A stretch of DNA of 7,890 bases from contig RFIL01000132.1 of assembly GCA_003695285.1 (NCBI GenBank), positions 1-7,890 of the forward strand, in the 5' to 3' direction. This DNA is from Calditrichota bacterium. GTDB lineage: Bacteria > Calditrichota > Calditrichia > RBG-13-44-9 > J075. Under the pieces are notes generated by a model that was not told the DNA's origin, did no database searches, and saw only the letters and a program-made list of their open reading frames with translations. Positions 1 through 6,309 of this stretch are shown here, in pieces; position 1 is the first letter of the stretch; each line of letters begins with the position of its first letter. Both the position numbers and the translations under genes were made by a program.

Positions 1-2
1 CG

Positions 3-686
3 TTTAAAAAAGCTGGTTTTGTCTCTTTAACGACTTTTCAAAAAATGATCCGCGGTGAATTGAATGAAGAGGAGTATTTTTTGGAGTTTGAGTCGGAATG
101 GAAAACTATTGGGGAGATAGTACCGAAAAGGCGTACCTATGTGCATAATACCGTGGATCGGTTAGGAGGAGAAACGGATATTTACAACGCCTCGCTTTGG
201 GGTTCCATTCAGCATACCGGCTTATATTTTTTCCTCAAGATACTGAATCCGGAGTATGAGATTGTTCTGCGATCACTATGGCCATTCTTTGAACACGTGG
301 GATTAGGGGGCGATGCTTCCATCGGCAGGGGATTTTTCCAGATTACTGAAGAAGAGGTAGACGATTTTGGTACTCAGGGAGATGCGAAGCGTTTTATCAC
401 CCTTTCACTGTATTCACCCACTCAGGATGAAGTCAATGTTTTTTCTCAAAATAAGGATAGCACCTGGTATCAATTGGAATTGCGTAAGGGCCGAGTGGGA
501 GGCAAGCTATATGTAACCAATCATTTCTTGAAACAACCGGTAGTCATGTTCCAGGAAGGTAGTTCCTTCCCGATAGTGGATGGTAAGTCAAACTTCGGGT
601 GCCTACAGCTGGTGAAAAACGTAGAAACCGTGCCCCATAAGGTGTATCAATATGGCTATGCGTTTCCGATTTATTCCCTCCTTTGA
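3..686 (+). CDS. csm4: Csm4, type III-A effector RAMP subunit (5'-partial)
   Basis: Csm4 is the Cas5-like RAMP subunit of the Csm complex; with Cas10 it caps the 5' handle of the crRNA. The frame is open from the window edge (first full codon at 3), and the ATG at 45 is probably internal because the 14 residues before it (ending TTFQK) read as part of the same fold. About 227 residues are visible. The glycine-rich RAMP loop GLGGDASIGRGFF (300-338) is the clearest family mark. It is followed by the strand RFITLSLYSP typical of Csm4, and the C-terminus has GSSFP and YGYAFPIY, both characteristic Csm4 endings. The N-terminal part, which carries the first half of the RRM-like domain, is outside the window. 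csm5 follows 98 bases downstream in the usual order. The last codons and the stop lie inside a GC-rich hairpin. The family assignment rests on motif recognition and gene order, without a profile search. Confidence 0.9.
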   Translation, partial: FKKAGFVSLTTFQKMIRGELNEEEYFLEFESEWKTIGEIVPKRRTYVHNTVDRLGGETDIYNASLWGSIQHTGLYFFLKILNPEYEIVLRSLWPFFEHVGLGGDASIGRGFFQITEEEVDDFGTQGDAKRFITLSLYSPTQDEVNVFSQNKDSTWYQLELRKGRVGGKLYVTNHFLKQPVVMFQEGSSFPIVDGKSNFGCLQLVKNVETVPHKVYQYGYAFPIYSLL

Positions 687-694
687 AGGGGGGA
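675..694 (+). repeat. GC-rich hairpin overlapping the csm4 stop codon
   Basis: Bases 675-682 pair with 687-694 (8 bp, one G-U), closing on a four-base loop TTGA; the core is CCTTTGAAGG. The csm4 stop TGA (684-686) sits in the loop and last stem bases. No T-run follows, so it is not a standard intrinsic terminator. It may be a degenerate copy of a dispersed palindrome, an mRNA-processing or stability element, or a weak attenuator between csm4 and csm5. Confidence 0.5.
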
Positions 695-739
695 GATAGT
701 GGGCAGGAAATGCAGAGCAAAAATTCCAAAAGCAGAGGG

Positions 740-749
740 GTACTTGAAC
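740..749 (+). repeat. 10-base intergenic word, copy 1 (GTACTTGAAC)
   Basis: GTACTTGAAC occurs here, upstream of csm5, and again at 6199-6208 upstream of the csx1-like gene. Both copies are intergenic, on the same strand, and roughly 35 and 100 bases before the next start codon. The function is unknown; a shared regulatory site or chance are both possible. Confidence 0.3.
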
Positions 750-772
750 TAAAACCATAAGAGAAATATTGC

Positions 773-777
773 AGGAG
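773..777 (+). promoter_or_regulatory. Ribosome binding site of csm5
   Basis: AGGAG lies seven bases before the ATG at 785. An in-frame stop (TAA, 758-760) lies just upstream with no other ATG between, which fixes the csm5 start. Confidence 0.75.
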
Positions 778-784
778 CTTCTTT

Positions 785-2509
785 ATGACTCATCTGTATT
801 TTAAGACTATCTCACCTCTCCACATCGGCACGGGGAAGGTACTAGAACCCTTTGATTATGTTTTTTATCAAGAGAAGGTGATAATCCTGGATCAGGAAGC
901 CTGCTTGGGGAGGATGTTTGAGAAACATCCCCAGGCAGTAGATCGGTACGTGGAATGGATTCAGCAAACTGTTAAGTGGATGAATAATGCAAAAAATGAG
1001 GCTCGCGATGCCCGACGGAACCGGGATCGAAGACGTGCCCAGCAGCACAATCAGGTACTTTCAGAGCTTCGTAAGCATTTTAATCTGGTTTATTTTTGTG
1101 AAAGTGAGCTAAACGATCCTGCCTTAGCTAATGAAATTTTATCCAATTCACAATATCACAAAAATGCTATTTATGCGCTGGATCGCCCCGGAGGGACCCG
1201 TCAGCTCCGCGAGATGATTCATGTCAATGGACAGCCCTATGTACCGGGCAGTTCTTTAAAGGGTGCCATACGCACGGCCTTAGCTTATCGGGCAGTAAGA
1301 AATCTTTCCAATGAAGCACTGGAACTTTTATTGAATGGTAAAAGCGGAACAAATTTGCTGGGAATTAAAGAGCCGTTGCAAAAAATTCGTGAACTTTCTG
1401 AAAAAGCAATTGCTTCCATTGAAAGAGAAAATTTCCCTCAAATAGAGAGAGCTTTAAGAGAATTGAATCGAGAACGAAACCGATGGCTTAGAAAAATTGG
1501 GGATGAGGTTGAAAAGGTAGTCTTTGGGTGCGGTGATGGAAGTACCCGTTTAGGTGAAAAATTCGATGACCCCAAATTCGATCTGCTGCGACTGATTAAA
1601 ATTTCCGACAGCATTGAAGGAGAATGGGAGTTACTCGCAGGGCACCTGATGTCTTTCACACGGAACAACCGCACCGGGCAACTAAGTGCTCAACCCATTC
1701 AGTATTGTCAGTTTATTGACGAGGGCAGTATCTTTTCCGTTTCTCTGGAAATCGATACTCAATTGATTGGCGCCATTTTGAACAACAGGGTCAGAGGCTG
1801 GACCGGCTTCGAAGAAAAATTCCGCACCCTGTTTAATGTGGAACCCCACCTCCCTGTGGAAAACTTGGGACAGGCAGTAGTGGAAAGCATTTTGGAAGCA
1901 ATTCAGGAATTCGGTCAGGCTATTATAGAAAAAGAGAAAGATTGGCTCAATCAATTTAATAATAATGAGATCAGAAAACTGCATGAGTTCTATGAGAATA
2001 TACCCCAAGATGCCACTCTGTTGCGGGTTGGTTTCTCCAGTGGTTGGCATAGCACCACCGTGGGGTTAGCTCTGGCTGAGAATCCGGCGCTCTCTGAATA
2101 TCTAGCAGAAATCATTTATGCGTTTAATCTGGACCTCATCCAGAACCAAGAAAACTTACTAAAGCTTTCTGCGGGACAAATTGTTGAGAATCGCAATAGG
2201 AAGAAAAAGAAAAGAGATAAAGCGAAAGAACTGAAGCAGATTGAAACGATTACTAAACTTCAGATAAAACTTTTGGAGCGTAGTGTTAGTTATAGTTCAT
2301 TTCCGCGTTCCAGACGTCTGATCGCCGAGGGCCGCAAACCGTACGCGCCGGTGGGGTGGCTGCAGGTGAGTACCAGCGCCTTTCAGAAATCCGACAAGCC
2401 AGGTAGATCCGCAGAAAGGAAGACTGAAGAAAGTAACCAATTACAAAATGGGGATGGGGAGTCGTTCGAAGAGCGGTTAGAGCAATTAAAAAAGAAATTT
2501 GGAAAGTAA
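785..2509 (+). CDS. csm5: Csm5, type III-A effector RAMP subunit, enlarged
   Basis: Csm5 is the RAMP (Cas7-group) subunit at the 3' end of the crRNA in the Csm complex and helps recruit crRNA-maturation nucleases. The protein has 574 residues. The N-terminus (KTISPLHIGTGKVLEPFDYV) is the typical Csm5 opening. Residues 154-164 give PGSSLKGAIRT, the family's most conserved motif. Residues 267-276 (LLRLIKISDS), 415-428 (VGFSSGWHSTTVGL) and 510-528 (RRLIAEGRKPYAPVGWLQV) match the other conserved blocks in order. It is longer than usual for Csm5 (commonly about 350-450). The extra length includes a charged arginine-rich stretch at residues 69-97, helical segments around 195-245, a lysine-rich linker at 469-485, and a polar tail from about 535. 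It follows csm4 as in most III-A loci. The start is supported by AGGAG at seven bases. The following gene begins 178 bases downstream, more than is normal for this operon, which suggests an operon break or insertion point. Confidence 0.93.
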   Translation: MTHLYFKTISPLHIGTGKVLEPFDYVFYQEKVIILDQEACLGRMFEKHPQAVDRYVEWIQQTVKWMNNAKNEARDARRNRDRRRAQQHNQVLSELRKHFNLVYFCESELNDPALANEILSNSQYHKNAIYALDRPGGTRQLREMIHVNGQPYVPGSSLKGAIRTALAYRAVRNLSNEALELLLNGKSGTNLLGIKEPLQKIRELSEKAIASIERENFPQIERALRELNRERNRWLRKIGDEVEKVVFGCGDGSTRLGEKFDDPKFDLLRLIKISDSIEGEWELLAGHLMSFTRNNRTGQLSAQPIQYCQFIDEGSIFSVSLEIDTQLIGAILNNRVRGWTGFEEKFRTLFNVEPHLPVENLGQAVVESILEAIQEFGQAIIEKEKDWLNQFNNNEIRKLHEFYENIPQDATLLRVGFSSGWHSTTVGLALAENPALSEYLAEIIYAFNLDLIQNQENLLKLSAGQIVENRNRKKKKRDKAKELKQIETITKLQIKLLERSVSYSSFPRSRRLIAEGRKPYAPVGWLQVSTSAFQKSDKPGRSAERKTEESNQLQNGDGESFEERLEQLKKKFGK

Positions 2510-2687
2510 AATTTCATATAAAAATCTACACTTGCTTATAGTAAGCTTCGAAACTATACAATTTAGGGTTACCATTTTTATGCAGAATTTATGGAGAATA
2601 CTCAGAATAATTTACTCAAAGAAAAATGAAAAATATAAAAGTTGAAAAAATTGAAAGGAGGATATCTTAAGTTAGAAGGTATCATAA
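2510..2687 (+). promoter_or_regulatory. AT-rich gap with possible promoter and operator-like inverted repeats
   Basis: A weak sigma-70-like pair is visible: TTGCTT (2532-2537) with TATACA (2555-2560) at a 17-base spacer, or TACAAT (2557-2562) at 19. Two small inverted repeats overlap it: GCTTA/TAAGC (2534-2546, 3-base loop) and TATAGT/ACTATA (2537-2558, 10-base spacer). Such an arrangement could be an operator, but AT-rich DNA gives such repeats by chance. A 14-codon ORF (ATG 2626 to TAA 2668-2670) contains AAGGAGG (2655-2661), which has no start codon at a useful distance. I see no terminator hairpin with a T-run after csm5, so read-through from csm5 is possible. Confidence 0.3.
2675..2679 (+). 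promoter_or_regulatory. Ribosome binding site of the RelE-helicase gene
   Basis: GAAGG, within AGAAGG, lies eight bases before the ATG at 2688. The codon directly before the ATG in the same frame is TAA (2685-2687), so the protein cannot start further upstream. The stronger AAGGAGG at 2655-2661 is 26 bases away and too far to serve this start. Confidence 0.6.
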
Positions 2688-5138
2688 ATGAGTACTATTG
2701 AAAGACGAGTTTACTTGGGAGGTAGGGCCAAAGAGTCCCTCCGTAATCTTGATAAGCAACTTCAGCAGCGGTTTAGAAAACAAGTGAAATTATTGCTTCA
2801 GAATCCATTTCATCCCTCACTTGGAAATGAGAAACTTAGAGGGTATAAGAATCTATGGTCAATAAGAATTAATGATAATTTCAGGGTAATATATTCCAAC
2901 CTCGAACCTGATTATTTCATTCATTTAGTTGGCCCTCATGACATTTACAGAGAACTCTCAAAGAGTATTGACGCTCAACCCGTAATGTTGGCAAAGGAAC
3001 TGGAAAGATTAAGATATTACCTTGATGAAGTAGATGAACAGGAATATAAAGACCGACACATTTACGACTTGACAGATTATTTAAATCGTGATACTGTTAC
3101 CGAAAACTTTTTTGATGCCGAAATAGACTTGTTCTTGCAGAAATCTTATGAGCAAGAACAGATAATTCAAATCGCATTATATCGAGAACCAACACTTCTG
3201 ATTGAAGGGCCTGCAGGCACTGGAAAAACTACATGTGCAATTTTTCTAGCATTAGAGAAGTTGAAGCGCTTAAAAAACACATCTCCAAATAGGAATGTCA
3301 TAGTATATCTCACTTATTCAAAAGAACTAAAACGAGTTTTTGACTTTTATTCAACTGTCTTAGCGAAAAATCCTGCTCAGGTACTTTGTTTTACGTTTGA
3401 TGACCTAGTACAATGGATTGCAAGTAAACTGAACATTGACAAAAAACGATACAAGACACGTTCTGAATGTATTGAATTTCTCCGACGTTCTTTCAGTGGA
3501 CATGAAAATACCTTGGGGCCAATCAAGCTTTATGACTTAATTTACAGTATTAAAACAGCCTGTGGTTTTGATTCCCGCCGGAGAGCAGAAAGAAAAGTTG
3601 ATGCTCAAGAAAGAATGATACAACACTTGGCATCTGTGGAGGGTGGGTTAACTGTTCAGGAGTTAACCAATTACTTTAATCGTTATGAAGAACTTCTCAA
3701 AAATGAACAATTTCTGCGAAATCCTCGATATGATAGAGCAGATCTTCTTTGGGTAGTATATGAACAATTGAACTCTTTGGGAACAGATCTTACCAAATTA
3801 TTTGGTCATCCATTCTTTTATGTAATTGTCGACGAGACGCAAGATCTAAGAGAATTAGAGATAGAGCTAATTTTATTGTTGTCAGGAACACGACCTGAAT
3901 TGGGCAATGATGGTCTTGGTCAACTTGTTCTTTTTGGTGATCCTAATCAGCAAATTATGCCAACTGCATTTAATTGGTACAACTATCATCGCCTACTTGG
4001 GGAAAGGCGTCTTTTTAGGTTAAGCAAAAATTATAGGAATACTCTACAGATAGCGAGGGTTGATAAGTTTCTTTATACTCTTTGTAACGATGAAAATAAG
4101 CTATGGCCAAATGCTGAGAATGAAGGCCCTAAACCTATTATGATTATCGGGCAAGAGGAATCAGATTGGTTAAATTGGCTAAAGGAAAAGTTACAAAATG
4201 ACTCAGAAGTACATGCAGATGTCGGGATCGTGTCTGAGCGAGATGATATCATCAAAGAACTTCAGGACAGCTTGGTGGATACTCCTGTTATCATATTAGA
4301 TGTCAATTCAGTTAAGGGCTTAGAATTCGAAGACATGATTTTAATCCGTCTTTTTGGGTCAATTGAAAAAATATCACAATCATCAAGTGTGCTGTCTAAA
4401 TCCCTACGTGATTCTTGGCACGTACTCCTTTCCCGAGCGCGGACAAATCTTCTCGTATATATGAACCAAACTGATTATATGAATCTTAGCAATAGAATTC
4501 TTCCCGATGCCTTTAATGAGTTTCTTGGTCACTTTATTGTTTATGAAGATAAAGCTCAATGGGAAGAGGCTTGGAACCTCTTTATTTCAAGGTGTAGTCC
4601 GGACTTACCAGGATTCGCACGTATATTATTCGACTGTGAGGTTGCGAAACAGTTATGGAAACAATTCCTGAAGGAAAAAAAAACTCCATTAAAGGTAAAA
4701 GCATACTATCGTTTTCTAAAGGGTAAGCATCATGTTATGGCTAAGGATTATATTAAAGAGTACATTCGCAATGAACATTTATCCGTCAGAGAACTTGTGG
4801 AATGTTATCTAGACTTATGGCTTTTTGCCATTCAAGATGATGAAAAAAAAGAAGCAAAAAGATATCTTCAAACTTTAATTGAAAAAGGTTGTGATGTTCA
4901 GTATATCATTGAATACATATTTCATGATGAGACAGGCAAGATTAAAAATCTATTTAAGAAACATTTACAAGGTTTGGTAAGAGATTTAATGGACTTATTT
5001 GAACCAAATGTGCTACTCCCATTTATTTGGGATCAGGAAGAAGCTCAGCCACATGTTGCGAACTGGCTCAATGAAGGACTCTATCATGCTTGTGAGGTGT
5101 TTGAAAATTTGTTATGTAAAATAGGTGTACAAAAATGA
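2688..5138 (+). CDS. RelE/YafQ-like toxin domain fused to SF1 UvrD-like helicase
   Basis: 816 residues. Residues 1-90 look like a RelE/ParE-superfamily toxin: basic helices, LLLQNPFHPSLGNEKLRG, then LWSIRINDNFRVIY and VGPHDIY. R60, R66, H84, D85 and Y87 sit where RelE/YafQ-type ribosome-dependent mRNA interferases keep catalytic residues. A charged linker leads to an SF1A helicase: Walker A GPAGTGKT (174-181, K180), Walker B VIVDETQD (379-386), motif III LVLFGDPNQQI (413-423), motif IV LSKNYRNT (445-452), motif V VKGLEFEDMILI (542-553) and motif VI VLLSRAR (579-585). All ATPase and arginine-finger residues appear intact, so it is probably an active NTPase. Residues 620-816 are an alpha-helical region I do not recognise. 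No antitoxin gene is adjacent. The stop overlaps the next start by ATGA, which implies coupled translation. The helicase class is certain; toxin activity is inferred from fold motifs only. The gene is AT-richer than its flanks, suggesting capture into the Csm operon. Confidence 0.88.
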   Translation: MSTIERRVYLGGRAKESLRNLDKQLQQRFRKQVKLLLQNPFHPSLGNEKLRGYKNLWSIRINDNFRVIYSNLEPDYFIHLVGPHDIYRELSKSIDAQPVMLAKELERLRYYLDEVDEQEYKDRHIYDLTDYLNRDTVTENFFDAEIDLFLQKSYEQEQIIQIALYREPTLLIEGPAGTGKTTCAIFLALEKLKRLKNTSPNRNVIVYLTYSKELKRVFDFYSTVLAKNPAQVLCFTFDDLVQWIASKLNIDKKRYKTRSECIEFLRRSFSGHENTLGPIKLYDLIYSIKTACGFDSRRRAERKVDAQERMIQHLASVEGGLTVQELTNYFNRYEELLKNEQFLRNPRYDRADLLWVVYEQLNSLGTDLTKLFGHPFFYVIVDETQDLRELEIELILLLSGTRPELGNDGLGQLVLFGDPNQQIMPTAFNWYNYHRLLGERRLFRLSKNYRNTLQIARVDKFLYTLCNDENKLWPNAENEGPKPIMIIGQEESDWLNWLKEKLQNDSEVHADVGIVSERDDIIKELQDSLVDTPVIILDVNSVKGLEFEDMILIRLFGSIEKISQSSSVLSKSLRDSWHVLLSRARTNLLVYMNQTDYMNLSNRILPDAFNEFLGHFIVYEDKAQWEEAWNLFISRCSPDLPGFARILFDCEVAKQLWKQFLKEKKTPLKVKAYYRFLKGKHHVMAKDYIKEYIRNEHLSVRELVECYLDLWLFAIQDDEKKEAKRYLQTLIEKGCDVQYIIEYIFHDETGKIKNLFKKHLQGLVRDLMDLFEPNVLLPFIWDQEEAQPHVANWLNEGLYHACEVFENLLCKIGVQK

Positions 5139-6175
5139 CTGGCACGACTGAAATTATCAAGCGATTTCATGAAGCTGATAAGACTTTGCGTGAGTTGGCA
5201 GAACGTCTGAATGATTATTCAGAGGTTGGAGATGCTATCAATGAGCTTGGGCAGGAACTGCGCCGAATTTCAGACTCAGTAAGAGAATTTCAACAAGTTA
5301 TCGAAGAACTACATTTACCTCTTGAGGAGATAAGAAAAACATCCAATGAACTTCAGAAAAATGTGAATTTATTTGACAAAAAGACTTTCGAACTCCAGCA
5401 AGATTTCGATGCAATCATAAATCAGCTAAAAGTAAGCATACAGCGATGCATGTTGGATACGTTTGTACAGGTTGACCGGATGTTAGAACGCCTAAATAAT
5501 GAATTTAACAAGTTAGTTCATACAGGGGCTACAAAAGTATGGGAAACAGGAGTACATGTCATTCGACAGCAACAGCAAGAATTTATCAACGAATTAAGTA
5601 ACAGATGGAATGAGTTAAAGTCGGGTCTGGATGAAAGCATACAGCACTTAAAGACTTGGATTATGCGTACAAGCGTGAGGCCACGCCTATGGCAGCAAGT
5701 GCTTTTGCCAGCAATGATTTCAGGGTTTTTGGTCTCAGTCTTTACGATTGCAACAATATATTGGGTGAGTACAAACACAGCAAGAGGTTCAATTCCCAAT
5801 AACATCCTGACTTCTTTAATCGAAACACCGTTTATTGGAAAAACACCGATAAAAGCTAATGCTTCATTACAAGGATCGACATTTAATCTTGTCATTTTGA
5901 ACGGCACAGATGTTCCCGGTTTAGCTGCACAGCTGCAGAAGCGGATTGGATCCAGATATTCATCACTATTTGGACATATTAAGGTGGGTAATGCCGCCAA
6001 CTCAGGCTTTTCTCAGACAACAATAGAAATGCCCGAGAAGGCCATTCCGCTTCTGTCAATCCTTCCCCAAGAGTTAAACCTTCAAACGATTAGATTGAAG
6101 GTTAAACAAACGGGGGAGGAGATTTATGTAATCCTGGGCCTGGATTATGCTAAAACCATCTCAAGAATAAATTGA
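5135..6175 (+). CDS. Single-pass membrane protein: coiled coil, TM helix, LytR_C domain
   Basis: 346 residues with no signal peptide. Residues 1-178 are almost entirely helical and rich in E, Q, K and L with heptad-like spacing, giving a long coiled coil that resembles chemoreceptor or tethering stalks. Residues 188-211 (from VLLPAMISG to IYWVS) form the only transmembrane helix, with RPR just before it, which favours a cytoplasmic N-terminus. Residues 248-339 resemble the LytR C-terminal domain: NLVILNGTDVPGLAAQLQKR, then VGNAANSGFSQTTIEMP, then VILGLDY. In LytR-CpsA-Psr proteins this domain lies outside the membrane, but its role is unclear. The catalytic LCP domain is absent. The start overlaps the helicase stop (ATGA) and has AGGTG seven bases upstream, so the two proteins are probably made together and may form a complex, with the coiled coil as the contact. 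Topology and domain calls are good; function is unknown. Confidence 0.8.
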   Translation: MTGTTEIIKRFHEADKTLRELAERLNDYSEVGDAINELGQELRRISDSVREFQQVIEELHLPLEEIRKTSNELQKNVNLFDKKTFELQQDFDAIINQLKVSIQRCMLDTFVQVDRMLERLNNEFNKLVHTGATKVWETGVHVIRQQQQEFINELSNRWNELKSGLDESIQHLKTWIMRTSVRPRLWQQVLLPAMISGFLVSVFTIATIYWVSTNTARGSIPNNILTSLIETPFIGKTPIKANASLQGSTFNLVILNGTDVPGLAAQLQKRIGSRYSSLFGHIKVGNAANSGFSQTTIEMPEKAIPLLSILPQELNLQTIRLKVKQTGEEIYVILGLDYAKTISRIN

Positions 6176-6309
6176 TCAGCTATACAGTCCACACCTGTGT
6201 ACTTGAACAATGGGTTGTATAACACTGGATTTTTTATCAATTAATCATTTTTATCAGCAGTTCGGTTGAGGGAACAACATTCCAGATGCATGACAATTGT
6301 GAGGAATCT
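6176..6309 (+). other. Intergenic gap before the csx1-like gene
   Basis: 134 bases without a convincing gene. It contains the second GTACTTGAAC copy (6199-6208) and a tandem pair of TTTTTATCA (6231-6239 and 6248-6256, 17 bases apart). I find no well-spaced sigma-70 promoter and no terminator hairpin. GAGGAA (6301-6306), three bases before the ATG at 6310, is the probable ribosome site of the next gene. Confidence 0.4.
6199..6208 (+). repeat. 10-base intergenic word, copy 2 (GTACTTGAAC)
   Basis: This is an exact second copy of the word at 740-749. The neighbouring sequence does not match, so this is not a long duplication. Confidence 0.3.

Noticed and set aside
45..686. ATG at 45 as the true start of the first gene
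   Set aside because: The frame is open to the window edge, the upstream residues fit Csm4, and the protein would lack the N-terminal half of the first RAMP domain.
2639..2660. GTTGAAAAAATTGAAAGG, resembling the ATTGAAAC/G end of many CRISPR repeats
   Set aside because: There is only one copy, with no regularly spaced repeat on either strand; the nearby second ATTGAAAG is inside the helicase start codons.
5518..6000. 160-codon open frame on the minus strand, antisense to the membrane-protein gene
   Set aside because: It is opposite a well-supported gene with recognisable TM and LytR_C segments; its translation is cysteine-rich with no recognisable domain.
6191..6200. ACAC/GTGT inverted repeat as a terminator stem
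   Set aside because: Full pairing leaves a two-base loop, the stem is only 4 bp, and no T-run follows.
6286..6309. Alternative in-frame ATG at 6286 for the csx1-like gene
   Set aside because: It would add eight residues (MHDNCEES) before the first CARF strand, and its only purine-rich site is too far upstream; the ATG at 6310 has GAGGAA close by.
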